A stretch of DNA of 64,000 nt, taken from the NCBI RefSeq assembly GCF_921293095.1, contig NC_060251.1:38483644-38547643 (forward strand). The letters run 5' to 3'. This document shows positions 29,875-42,189 of this stretch, in pieces. The position numbers and the translations under genes were made by a program. The DNA is from Ischnura elegans (lineage: Eukaryota; Arthropoda; Insecta; Odonata; Coenagrionidae). The notes below the pieces were generated by a model that had not been told where the DNA came from, did not search any database, and saw only the letters and a program-made list of their open reading frames with translations. Position 1 is the stretch's first letter. Each line of letters starts with the position of its first letter.

Positions 29875-30495
29875 AATATGACGCCACCCCATATTTAACA
29901 CCATTCACCACGATTAATTTCAAAAATTTTACTAAAAATATAACATTTAATGCAGAAATTATCAATATACAGGGTGCTTTCCATATCAGTTCCCGTTTAC
30001 GTCCATTCACCCCTTCTAACCCAGAGCTACTTCTGGGAGAAATCAAATTTCAACATTTTTCATTTTGAAAACTTGAAAATTTTGCACTCAATCATGAGTG
30101 TCGTGGCAGCTATATACTTCGTTATTACAATTTACACCACAAAATAACGAGTAGTCTAGATATATCCTGAAGAGAGCAGAATATTTATACATTTTTTTGA
30201 CGTTTCTTAGAAGCAATATTGGGTTATAATTGTTTACAAACATGGGTGAACTCTTCTGTGTATTTTGCTCATATAAGTTTTGTCCATGCGTCGCCTGGTT
30301 TCTTAATGGAATCAAAGCAGATAATCCATATCTTGGAAATTACGAGGTCATTAGCCGGGTGGTTTGAGGACCGTATCATTGCTAACCTCGTGCCTTTTGG
30401 TTCAGATACGCAGTTGACTCAAGATGGGAAGAGGAATGATAGTGAAAATGGCGTGTCTCCTCATTGATTAGGAAGTGCGTCGCCTAACGTCATTG

Positions 30496-30718
30496 AAGCC
30501 GTTTTACACGGCACACTGAATTGCACAAGCTAAAACTGCATTAATTTCTAAAATGTCGTGAAATTGCGCGATTGCATGAACGAAATTAGAAACAGCCACT
30601 TCAAGTCCAGGCATTTTCGCATCTGTTCTAGCAATTCACCGCTTTACACGACGCAATTTTGGCTGCGCCTTCGTACACATGTCCGATTGTGCAAGAAAGT
30701 GCCCCGTGTAAAACGGCC
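30496..30718 (-). mobile_element. MITE of the GCCGTTTTACAC family, copy 2
   Basis: The terminal inverted repeat is GCCGTTTTACACGGCAC against GTGCCCCGTGTAAAACGGC. The interior matches the copies at 27895 and 38419 in reverse orientation. Its right end directly abuts the hAT-like copy at 30719. Confidence 0.8.
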
Positions 30719-31006
30719 TTGGCGAATCGCAGCGTCTGTCGTGCCCTTAGAGCTCAGAGACATTTTTAAGTTTAACCCATTTTACTTAATTGGATTGAGA
30801 TTACTAATAGAATAGTGTAAGGATTAATAAAATATCCCTCAGAAATCCGTAAAACTCACCATTTCGAACCATTCATCTCAAAATTCCGCAATTTATTAAT
30901 CTCGCACCTACCACTTATCCTGATGGGTATTCCATACCCTCACACACACCGGTATTAGTTGCACATAACCCCCCCCCCCCAGCCGTAATTCCTAACTGCG
31001 CCCCTG
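30719..31006 (+). mobile_element. hAT-like MITE (CAGTGGCGCAGCG family), copy 2, left end decayed
   Basis: It shares TTTTACTTAATTGGATT, ATATCCCTCAGAA and the ending CTAACTGCGCCCCTG with the 13064, 57246 and 63047 copies. The left terminus is degenerate (GGCGAATCGCAGCG). Confidence 0.75.
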
Positions 31007-31340
31007 CTTTATACTGCCTATTTTATTATCTATATCCATCACATCCAAATATTAATCAAACAGCCGTATTTATTTACCGTACACTCCTATGGTGAAATAC
31101 TACTTCATTTTTAAAGAAAGGAATTCAGTGTTCCTACAGTCCCTTAAAGTTAAATTGAGGATTCCATGGGTAATAGTGTAAGATAGAAGATGACTAGAGA
31201 TGGCACAGACTTAAGGGATACAATGATCGTAGGTAATGTACTCGGTCGTTCTTGTGGTACCCCAAAAACGTGCTAAATGAAACTTTTCAATAGAAGGTAA
31301 AAACAAAACCTATTCACCTTCTGGTTTGATTGCCAGCACC

Positions 31341-31430
31341 ATGGGCGTATCCAGGATCAAAACTAGCGGGGGGCAGGCCGTGATCGTTCAAGTTGTAACA
31401 AAAAAAAGTTATCAAACTAATATTTCTGCA
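31341..31430 (+). mobile_element. Fragment of the CAAGGGCGTAC MITE family
   Basis: ATGGGCGTATCCAGGATCAA followed by GGGGGGCAGG and GTTCAAGTTGTAAC matches the left part of 62398-62619. The right end is absent. Confidence 0.6.
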
Positions 31431-31647
31431 ATCCGTGGACAAAGCCTTCGCGCAACTGAACAAGCTTCGAAAAAAAAAATAGGTTCCACTATCTTACTTC
31501 CGTTTTATTCCCAACCATTAGTAAAGTAACCTCCAACAATGTAAGTCAACAAACCCTTAACTAACATCGTGCATTGTAACTTTTTACGTTGATAAAAACC
31601 GGCATTGTCCGCTAAGATACGAAATTACATATTTCATAGAAATCTTA

Positions 31648-32095
31648 AGCCTGAATCACACGATCTTTTTTTTCGTCGCGAAAGTAATCACTATCGCGAT
31701 CACTTTTCCCGTCGCGAAATGCGATCGCTCTAGCGATCATTTTTCTGAATCACACGGTCACTCCCGCCGTAGCTTTGCCGATATCACAGCTCGTTGTCAT
31801 AGGACCCGCATAACGAATATATATAGCGTGTTTGTTTATCTATGTCGTTCCCACAATTGTCAAACGCTGCGCTGCAATCACACCATACGGTCATGCGTTC
31901 CGATTGGCTGATATGGGATTTTAGGGACGGTCTTAGCGACGGAAAAAGCGACCGGACTAGTGATGAAAAATGGCGATGGGAATCCTCATCGCGATCGCGA
32001 TCGCGAAAAACAATTGCCGGCGACGATCATTTTGCGCAGTGATCGCGATAGTGATCACTTTCGCGACGAAAAAAAATGATCGTGTGATTCAGGCT
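31648..32095. mobile_element. Harbinger-like MITE with long CGCGATCG-rich terminal repeats, 448 bp
   Basis: The ends AGCCTGAATCACACGATC and GATCGTGTGATTCAGGCT continue as a long inverted repeat of some 50 bp (…CGTCGCGAAAGT…ATCGCGATC). A TTA duplication lies at 31645-31647 and 32096-32098. The interior is full of CGCGATCG palindromes. No transposase. Confidence 0.88.
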
Positions 32096-32099
32096 TTAA

Positions 32100-33024
32100 C
32101 GGTTTAAACCCTAGGTTAAGTGTTCATATTCCTTCAAATTTTATATTGAGAAAATCTGCGTATTGCAGTTAATTTTATTGTATAAATACTTACGTAAATA
32201 TATTTTGGAGGAAAATTGGAGAGCAATGATTTTAGATTTACCCCTCGTGTTAGCGGCATGCGTAATCCATGATTGAAAAAGAATTTCCTTATCGATATTT
32301 TACTAATTTAGCTATTCTTTGTATCATTATATTCGTGAGAGATTTAGAGGAATCATGTAAAATAAGAATGTACGATTGATTGACCCGCAATATTTCAGAT
32401 GGTACCCTAGCTGCAGCTGCAGCCAGAGTTGATCCGGAAATGGGCTGTTTTATCTTCGGAGGCACTTGAGCGCTCTTAAGTGGAAGATGCGACTGTGAAA
32501 GAAATCTCCCACCTTTTTATTCGCAGTAGCGCTGGGAAAGTGTGGATGCCCATCTCTTTAAATGAAGTAGGTAGGAGAGGCAGAAAATATCTCCTCTCGT
32601 TCTGGTCACTTTTTACCTTTTCAATTCGTTATATTCGACAATGAAGATGTTCAAATATTTGTTTCATCACTTTGATTTTCTGGTTTGTAATATTCCACAT
32701 ATCCGTTGTTTTATCTACGACGGTCGAGTAGGTACACGATGATTTTTGATGCATTCATGAAAACGCGTCCTTTTTCTCAAAGAATTGACATTTCATGAAT
32801 GAAACATAACAAAAATAGCAAAAAATGCACTTTTAAATGACTAAAAGAAGGGTTTGCATAAAAAATTGGTTAGTTAATTTAACTTGCGAAGATTAAGTAA
32901 ACAGATGAAGAGGGTAAAGCGTTATTTTACGAACTGCTGGGATACGGACCGGACAATTTCGGGACCAAATCTGGTCGGGTCTCCTGAACAGGCAAATATT
33001 ACTTTAGTAGGGCATTGATCAGTC
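32100..33024. other. AT-rich DNA, no gene seen
   Basis: No frame or repeat boundary that I can support. Confidence 0.4.
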
Positions 33025-33144
33025 ACTACTCAGTAGAATACAGTTTCTTCTCCTGACCTTCCTTATTATTACAACAATGTAGTGTTTATGATCTTGGCCT
33101 ATCATGACCTATACTCCAAGATCATAAACACTACTACTCAGTAG
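33025..33144. repeat. 19-bp perfect stem-loop bounded by a 12-bp direct repeat
   Basis: The stem GTAGTGTTTATGATCTTGG (33079-33097) pairs perfectly with 33116-33134 across an 18-nt loop. The unit lies between direct repeats ACTACTCAGTAG at 33025-33036 and 33133-33144. It may be a tiny fold-back insertion or a hairpin RNA. Confidence 0.65.
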
Positions 33145-35606
33145 CCGAGGGGAAAGAACGGAACTCGTTGAACTCAGCGCGAGAATCACGTTCGCCATCT
33201 GTTTTTCAAAGACTAAGCTCTACATCCAGCCTAAGGACCAGCTTCCGCATTGAAATGCATTTTGAGTGAAGTATATCGGCTTCAGCCACTAAGTGAATTA
33301 AGAATTAAGAATCATTTTAGTGGGGATTGTGACCTGAGAAATAAATTGAATGTTTATCTTAGGGTAGATTATCATCATAAGTCAACAGTCATGAGATTTG
33401 TTTGACTCAGCTCTCCATTCCGCTCTCCTACCCGCTAGCCTTTTCATGGTGACGTATTCTCTTTCACATCCTTTATAACCTGTCCTATGTGACTCATTTG
33501 GGACCGTTTCTCACTCTTCTTTCCTTCCACCTGTCCTTCTCCGATTGCTTTTACCAGGCGATGGGAAATATTTTGTAAAATCCTGGGTTCGATCAATTTA
33601 TTATCACGGCGAATGTGTCGATGAAAAATCCAATTTTTTAATCATAAGAATATTTCCCTTTTCTTTTCTCTTCTTTGATTGGCCCTGTAATGTGTTATTA
33701 GGTTATTTGTCGTAAAATATTTACTGAGATCGTTTACAACAGCTTGAATTCCGCATTCAAATAGATCATATCATACTGACAACCTTTATCCTGCTGTTTC
33801 CTACCAAGTTGTGAAAGACGGCTGGCCCAGTATAGTCTGCTTACTTTGCATACTGCTTCAATTAGCACCTATGAAGTGAGGGTATATGTCACGCTAGGAT
33901 GGCTGGTGGTTTCAACTTTGTCACTCATATTTAATTCAATACGACGTAGACTGAGGCAACAATCCGATAATTTACATAGGAGGATTAGATAATGAACGTT
34001 TTTTTTTCGATTAGGACACGAAATTTGTCGCTTTCACTGCAAAAACAACTACTATGATGGCATCACTGGTAGGGTCACGATTTGTAGAAATTAATTCCAC
34101 CACAGTCCGCTCCATCATTAAATTTTCGCGAGCCTCTATCAACCTTAACTTTTTCTAATGAACAATTTTTTTTAAACTTATAGTACTTAATATTTCGTTT
34201 TGAGCAATTCTCTAGTTGGCGTTTTTGCAGTTTGTCGATTAGAAAAATTGGCTCATTTTAATGGCATCATATTTAAATAGAAATATGCCCAAGTGCCCTT
34301 AAAATATCGATTTCATAATTGAGGACGGACGTCTTCAGTTTATTAGGGTTAATACCATTTAGCGCCTCACTTAGTATGCATATACGACAGTCACTGTGAA
34401 ATAGTCCGTGTGAAGAATGTTTTGTTCAATGCTTCCCGCCTTGTGATGGAACCACCTATGGAAACATTTCATTGATTGTCGGATTCGGTTCTCACTGTGG
34501 CTCACTGCATTGTCAATCTGCATTATAGTTTTTTTACCATTGAATTGCTAGTGGTGATGCCTTTTCCCCATTATTTTTTAAAATTTCAACCGATATAATG
34601 TTAAAGATGTTTTGAAAACATTGGATGTCTATCTTCAAATATTCGATTTTCTACATTGTGGTGAAGTAGTATAATATGCAAGTAATAGTATACGTATAAC
34701 GGTGGTGAATATTTCTCAGATTTCACACCTGATGGGGTCCTCCATATCTTTTACCGACCGCAGTGGGTTAGATTCGAAAAAAGGTGGCCAAAAACTCAAA
34801 AACGATTTTTTGAACTGGGAAGTTGAAACTTCGCATACATATTCTCGAACAAATTGTATATAAATTGCCAAATTTATTTTTTCCCTGTGCCTTCACGTTA
34901 ACAATATATTTGAGATCAAAGATGAGCAAATTTAGCGAAAAAAGCTTTTTTCTAAAAATAGCCAACTTTATCCTGGGATTGACCCAACCTGGGATTTATA
35001 TCTCATTTTGATTTTTCATTGCTAGTGACCTAAACCCTCCCTCGCATAGCGAGTGTATTAGAAGATATGCAATAAAGTTAGGGATCTCTCTTGCAAACGG
35101 CATTAAAGGGTGAAAAGAAATAAGAAAGGATATGTAGGGTAACGAACTTATGTTCCACCACATGTCTGAGTCAATCTGAATGAGCAGTTAAGATAAATCC
35201 ATGGCATAAATACTGATAAACTATCGTAATTACCTTCCGTGGCCCCTGGAAAAGGATTTTAAACACATTTTTCGTCATAAAAACGCATTTATTATGCTGT
35301 CAATTCGACTGCAGCTATTCAAATTAACAACGGATTGTTTCAATCCCGATGGAATCGTATTTGGGTGACCTAGTCGGTAGAAACCCTGATAATGTTCTTC
35401 TCAGACTGATGTCTCGACGTTTCTATGCGCATGAGAAATTTATCCTATACTCCGAGCTCCAAAGATAATGGTAGACCTACTATCTGTCTTTCAGCCACGG
35501 TTACACAAATTAGTCGTGTATTTTATATTATTTTACGCATGTTTATGGTGTGGCCCTTCCATAAATTCACGTGGTAAAAAAACTTCCTCCCACCTTACAT
35601 CGTCCA
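33145..35606. other. AT-rich DNA, no gene seen
   Basis: No recognisable coding sequence or transposon ends. Confidence 0.4.
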
Positions 35607-36172
35607 TCATTATCATTATAGTATTCTACCGGTCAAGGCAGGTTTCCATGGAGTACTAAAGTCTGAGAGCCTTCCTTCCTTTCAAGCACTGCCCTCTTCA
35701 ACGCTGCAACGGGTTCTCCTTTTCATTCTATCTAAAAAAAATCCTATTCTCTTCCTTCCTCTCCGTCGTTTGCATAATATTTTACCCTCTAACACTGTTT
35801 TCAACACCCCCACCCCCTCCAACCATACCTTCTGTCTCCTCTTTATCTCATCTAAAAGCTGCCTCTCCTCACCTAGTGACCTCATCCAATGTCCAGCACT
35901 TCGTCGTTTCTCTCCCTCTCCGTCCACATCACCTTTTCCATTCTTCGCCATACCCACATCTCCAATGCGGAAACGTGGACTAGTCCACGTTTCCGCATTG
36001 TAAAGAGCTACACACCAGGTGAAACTACTCACTAACCTTTTCTTTAAACTCTTCCATAACGATCCTTTCAGAAGCTCCTTCCTTCATGAACACCTCCTTT
36101 CCTAGCGCGATTCTCTTCCAGATTTCCTTACTACTGTATCCGTTTTCCTGTAATGTGCTGCCTATATAGTTG
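35607..36172 (-). pseudogene. LINE 3'-end fragment, copy 2
   Basis: It is homologous to 302-886: both hold the minus-strand VALYxAETWT region and GEERQLLDEI, and the shared 3' end GGTAGAATACT. It is rearranged: a 38-bp perfect palindrome (35963-36000) replaces part of the coding sequence. Confidence 0.85.
35963..36000. repeat. 38-bp perfect palindrome inside LINE copy 2
   Basis: Each half is 19 bp (CAATGCGGAAACGTGGACT and its complement) with no spacer. Confidence 0.95.
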
Positions 36173-36319
36173 TCCATACTCGTTCATATCGTCCATAGTT
36201 CCTCTAATTTTTGTTCTAGACGTTCTATCTAATTCTAGAAAAAATCTTCAAGTTTGGTCCGTGCTCTTTTGTGCATGTCTAGCAGCGAGTACGAGAAAGC
36301 TTATCGTCTCTGCACCACA

Positions 36320-36540
36320 AAAGGAGGACATGGTAGATAAAAGGAAGGAGGCGCCGTGGCGCATCCTTCCTTTTTCCTACCCGCCGGCGCAATAGGAGCC
36401 CGACGACGCCTCCTGAGGAAGGATAGAGAAGGAAGGGCGGGACGGGAATACCATCGCCGCTATAGAAGCGACCAGGGCCCACTACCAGTGAAACCATAAT
36501 TTAATGTTTCTACGAAAAGGAAAGATGTTCCTATGGGGAA
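36320..36540 (+). repeat. Dispersed GC-rich repeat, copy 1
   Basis: GGAGGCGCCG…GAGCCCGACGACGCCTCC, then a GGAAGGAAGGG-type tract and a GAAACCA word, recurs at 53035-53245. Opposed GGAGGCGYCG/CGACGCCTCC words suggest a small inverted-repeat core. The superfamily is unknown. Confidence 0.65.
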
Positions 36541-38418
36541 GAAAAATCCTACGATTTTTCGTAGATTGCATGCCTAGCAATATTCCTCTCATATTTGGGT
36601 TTAATTTGTTTCTAGTTGTCATAAATTTGGCATCAAGGCTGACATAAAACACTTTGATATCTACCGCTGATATAGGTGAAATCTATAAAATTGTTACTCA
36701 TAGGTAAATTCAGGATTTCCAAAGACTCATGTGACGTTTCATAATTTACTTACCTTTTTTCTCAATGTTGCTGCCAAGTTAGGAGAAATCAAACCTTTAA
36801 TACTCTCAAAAGCGGCAGAAATATTGAAAAGCACTAATGGAAAAAATTGACCATTTTATCCTTAACAATCTATCTTTAACCTTCTTATCTAAGTTTGGGC
36901 CGAAATCATCCGAAAATTGATTTGCCCTAAGTTTGACTCATACATGCATAATGGTCATAGTTCCTGGGATTTTGTTGGATATAAGCATACGTCTGAAACC
37001 ATATCTGTTAACTTTGTTAATCCTCCAAATTCAGGTGAATGAATATTAATTTCACGCCATGAATCATTCCCATGGCTGGTTTCATATTCCAGCGTGGATT
37101 TATTCCGCTTCGTGCGTCTTTAAGAAAGAGCTGCGTTAAAATTTATCAAACAACCTGTCAATTACTTCGCATAATTTAGTTATTTAGTACATCTAACAAG
37201 CCTTGGATTTTTGTTTCAGATCACCTTGTTTTATGTAAATTTTAATTGGCCTATCACCTACCAGAGTAGTCTTGCTAGCTCCATCCCACGGTTTTTGTAA
37301 TCCCAGTCCACTTGCATGTAAATCCATGACTGGACATCCTCTTTAGCAGCTATTTAATTCCTGCTTGGTCATCTCTTGATATCCGATTGAGTAAGGCAAA
37401 CGAGTAATTACTTTCATTTTTATTTATTGCGTCTTCTCATTTAATATGATGTTTATGTTAATTATTTTTTTGTTATGCTTATATATGGTTGGATTCATAA
37501 TCATCTTCCTCGTTTTTTATCCTTTCCGAATACCAGCTCCCAGTACGTGTTTTATTTATTGTATGGATTCAACTGCTCGTAGGTAAAGTGAATCCTAATG
37601 GCCATGTTTGAAAATATTTAAAGTGTGAACCTGCTTTGTTTCAACCTGCCTTCCCATGTCTCAATCTTGACACGTTCGCCGCTTATAAGCCGTGACTTAG
37701 CTTTGTTGTGGTTGGATCTATGTCTACGTGTGTGGTAATTTTTGTCCGTGTTCGCTGTAATTAGGCATTTCTTCCTAGCTCTCATCATCTTCAAAGGTGA
37801 AGAGGACATTCAGAGGCCAGCACGACTTCAATTGTTCTTGGTTCTACGTTTTTTCTCTCATCTCATTTCTACCTCACTTCAGGAATCTAAGGTGGAAATA
37901 TCTGAATTTGGTGATTCTATCAAGAGTAGGTACAATGGAATAAAGGTCTATTGTAAATTCACGCGCCAGAGCATGAATATGTAGAAATTATATTATTACC
38001 AAAAAGTTATCCTGGAAAGAATGCTCTTTTCGTTTTAATAGACGTATAGGAACTTTTAAAGTGTTCTCGGCACCGTTTTAGTTTGTCTAGGAACGCTCTT
38101 AACCTATCAAAGAAATGGGATGGCATTGTTTTCGTTGAAATGCTTGAGCTCGCATCACTAAGCGTAGGTAAGCTTGACGAAAGAGGAGGAATGCGAAAAT
38201 ACGATCCAATAATCAAATTTTACTTTAGAATTTCGGCAGATAATCGCATTATGATGAAAACTTATTGTTTACCTTTGCATACCATATAATTTACTCATTT
38301 GAGAAGCGTGTGATCAACCTTAAGTACCTAGGAGAGTCATTCTTTAAAATGAAATATTGAATAAACGAGGAAAAAAAATAACTCTATAGCCATACCAATT
38401 ATAGGTCATAATAGGATA
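36541..38418. other. AT-rich DNA, no gene seen
   Basis: Several frames of 60-80 codons occur, none with recognisable similarity. Confidence 0.4.
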
Positions 38419-38653
38419 GGGCCGTTTTACATGGTACATGGAATTGCGCAATCTGACGTACATGCGAAGGTGCAATAAAAATTGCGTCCAGTAAAGCGGT
38501 GATTTGCTAGAACACATGCGAGAATGCGTGGATGCGAGACGGTAAAATAGCCCCTGTTCTAATTTCTTTCACGCATTCGCGTAATTCCACGCCATTTTAA
38601 AAATTAATGCAGCTCTAACCTGCGCAATTCCGTGCCCCGTGTAAAACGGCTTT
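38419..38653 (+). mobile_element. MITE of the GCCGTTTTACAC family, copy 3
   Basis: It starts GGGCCGTTTTACATGGTACA and ends CCGTGTAAAACGGC, with the same interior as 27895-28138. Confidence 0.8.
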
Positions 38654-39177
38654 TACTGATCCTAGAACTTGGTTTATTGTAATAAATTTCTGGGATTTAA
38701 AATAGTATTTTTTTATCATAAATGTCATTAGCTGCTATCTAGTGTAACTGGAGTCCGTTGGTATGTTTGAATCCCACCGTAAGTCAGCCTCAAACTTTGT
38801 TGAATGTGAAATAGAACCCATTGGCTTTGCTTCGTTTTTGACTCGTCAATATTGTCTCTCCGCTTCAAAATCAGCACCAAATAGAATGCAGTTCTTAGAC
38901 GATGATTCTTATTTCCTTCCTGCTTCTGTAATTGACTTTTTTTCATCATAATTTGTTTCGTGTGGTCGATGTTTGCCTGAAATTGTGAGGTCTTATTGTT
39001 AATAGAACTCCAAGTGTAGAGTTTTACGATCAAACTGGAATAATTATAGTTTCATTGGACAACCTGATATTTGTTTCAAAATGGTGCATTAATATTTAAT
39101 CAAACGTGGTGGTCGATTGAACAGCATTGCTCCAAAACCCTGTTAAGTTTGTGTGACGTCCTAAGGTTTTACGATAA

Positions 39178-39690
39178 GAGAGCTTTTCGTGCTCTGGAGA
39201 ATAGAGCTATGTTTTTGTCTGGAGTCAAAATTGTCTCTTTTTAGTCTAGAACCGTGATTTAACTGCTATGCTATATGTATATACGTTTATTGGGTTTATC
39301 TCTTTTAGTGTATATCGTACTTTTAGTATTTAAATCGTACTCTTGACAGAGTTGTTGCTCAGGTATGCTATTCATGGATGATACCCCTCGAGTAATTGCT
39401 TGGTGGTGATGGGATCGATGCAGTACCTGGTGTACGGGCTTCCTTTCTAGAGAGCTCGGGGTCGCATTCCAGCGAAGTTTTCATAGTAATTAAAATTGCA
39501 TAAAACTGGGATTTAAAAAAATGATCTCGTATTGTGATGTATTAAGGTCTGTATTTCGGAGAGCCTGAGGGCTAATAGCTTTACGAGCTCTGGAGAATAG
39601 AGCTATGCTTTTGTCTGGAGTCAACATTGTCTCTGGTTTTAGTCTAGGTCTGTGGTTTAACTGCCTTGCAATATGTATGTACTCTTATTC
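39178..39690 (+). repeat. Direct duplication of about 110 bp, 395 bp apart
   Basis: 39178-39290 and 39576-39690 share CTCTGGAGAATAGAGCTATG, then TTTTGTCTGGAGTCAA, TTAGTCTAG and GGTTTAACTGC-type words. Confidence 0.75.
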
Positions 39691-41514
39691 GTGGTGATAT
39701 TTTAGTGATTCAGTGAAAGCAGTTACCAGAGCGTATTACTTTTATTTTTTGCGGCTATATGGATAGTTAACAATAACTTGATGCTGTATTAGAGGCACTT
39801 TTAGTGGAGAAGTGCCATACTTTTTCCGTTTAATGAACTGTTGTCTTTTGGTTGCGGCGTTATACCTTGGTCTTCTTAGCCCCTTTTTTAGAGTAGGCAA
39901 ATATTTCAACGCCGGGTATTTCTTCTTCTAAACTTCCCCTCCTGAATGTCGTTGTGAAATACTTCACATATTTATACACCCTTGTCTACCCTTTGATCCG
40001 CAGGGTTTTGAGTGAATCTCATGTTGATCTACATTAACTTAGCAATTTTTATGACATACTTGTGACTTGCAGTGCTTTTGCTTCGATGATGTCTGAAAAG
40101 AGGCATTCTTCTCATCGTTTCAACCGCGAGTCTTATTCATTACTTTTGGAGGGTATCGGCATCAATTTTATCCGTGAAGGGGTAATTGATTTCGTAATTG
40201 ATTTTCGTCTTGCAGAACTGACGTCATTTGGAAACGACAACTTTCGAGTGATTTCAGCCAAGCGTAGAGCGAGTAAAAACTTCCTGCATTTGCATGCGTA
40301 CTCCTAAGATGCTATGTTTCTGGTGTTGCAACAGCCCGGCAGACCTTACGTCGGCGGCCGATGATAGTGCATATCTGATCAATTTAATACGCAGAAATCA
40401 CCGCTTGATATTTTCTTTCTCTGAATATTCCGGAGAAGAAGAATGAAGGTAAAAAAATTAAGTATGATATAAGTTAGGTTGTATGTCCTGGATCGCCATT
40501 TTTAAAGTAATTATTGTATTGCACAACCATCTTTCAATCTGTTATCTAGCGCAATCTGGCATTGAAGAGAGTTATCTCATTACAGTTTGGTTTTGATTCG
40601 CAGTATGTACATTTAAGAAGTATTATCGCAGCGAATACCTTCATATTTTGAAAAAAAGTTCGGTCTACTACATGTCATTCATTGTGCGTATTTTTCATTT
40701 CTTTTGATTCTATTTCCTTTTGAAAAGGGCGTGGAAAATGTTCGACTTGTATTACCTTCTTCTAAAAATCTTCCTGTGTGAATTTAGATATTTTTCTCGC
40801 ATTTTCGATACAATATGTCAATTATTCATATTTCATAGAAATTCCGCTCGTTTTACTAGTCCTATATTTGTATTGCCATGGTTGTTTAATACTCTAAAGG
40901 TGAAAAGTGGACTGTATAGGAATTTAGTGCCGCCAAATGGTACTTACAAGAATTCGGAGGCGTCAATGCCATGGCGAGCTGACGCGTGGTCTCTGAGGCA
41001 GGTTGTCCTGGATGTCCGAAACACACGCGTTCCTTTTTACTACTTGCCAACTACTGTCTCCTCGGCTCGAGGATAAAAAAAAGAGACCTCTTGCCCTCAT
41101 ACGGCGAACTCACACCAAAAAACCAAAGTAAAACAATATGCACCACTCGGCGGCAAATTCGAAAAAGAAGTTTACCGAACAATGGTTTTTTTAAACCTAT
41201 TCTGCTAAATATTCCTCCTTACGACCAGCAAGGATTCTCCGGGTTCACTGCTCCAAGGATCGTAGCCGATAGCTACTAACCCATCTGCGCTCATCGATGA
41301 TTTTGCCAAAAAATAATGCTTGAGATTAATTGTGCTTTCCTTCCGAGCAAGCTATAATGGCCAGCGAAATGCAAGACACGGTCTCTGGCGTTACTTTGTG
41401 GAACTGTTTTATGTTAAAATTAAAAATGATGATAGCATGATTTGCAGAAATCCGGGTCGTACCATTTCAAAATTAAGTGTGGAAAAGAACAAAGTATTTT
41501 TATTTTAACATAAC
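39691..41514. other. AT-rich DNA, no gene seen
   Basis: A 118-codon frame at 40720-41076 shows no family resemblance or codon bias. Confidence 0.4.
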
Positions 41515-42187
41515 TAGCGAAATGTAATGGGCTCTTAATCGCATTACATTTCGCTAGATACACAGACACCGATTTAAAACGTATCTTAATCTTAATAATC
41601 GCATATTTCTCCTTCTTTTCCAAACAATATGGTAAATAGAAATCCTTTTAATTACTATTGGTGTTAGGTAATTTCTCTCTTCTTCTTTCGCCCTTGCCTG
41701 TCAATACGCAACTTCGCATATAGTGGATAATTATTTGTGTTTTTCTTGGCATCACTAAAAGACGATTCGTAATAACTGACAGGGTAATTTGAATGATAGT
41801 TTATTCAATTATCTCTCGCTTCATCTATCCAAACGCATATCTGCGCTATTTTTTCTGCGGACGCCGATACGTAATGCGAGACAAACAGAGATATGATTCG
41901 ACGCCGCGTAATTTTTCCATATCAGTGCTCAATAATTATTATCTCAGTCTTCGAATATAAGGAATTTTCTAGTACTCTCAATGACCACGTTATGGTATTA
42001 ATTTGATAGAAAGTGCTATGTCATATTAGAAGCCAGTGCAACTATGAGGAAGTTGGTTCGACAGATTTTGATGATTCCCATTTAGTGGCTATTATCCAAT
42101 CAATATTTTCAGTTTAGCCACTTCCAAATGTTGTGAAATAATGATATCTGTAATCGGCATTACGTTTTAAATCGGTGTCTGTGTATC
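41515..42187. mobile_element. Fold-back-like element: 15-bp hairpin plus 27-bp inverted repeat
   Basis: A perfect 15-bp hairpin (41515-41529 with 41542-41556, TAGCGAAATGTAATG) is followed by a 27-bp arm (41557-41583). The exact reverse complement of that arm lies at 42161-42187, 577 bp away. The structure suggests a non-autonomous DNA element; target duplications were not resolved. Confidence 0.65.
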
Positions 42188-42189
42188 TT

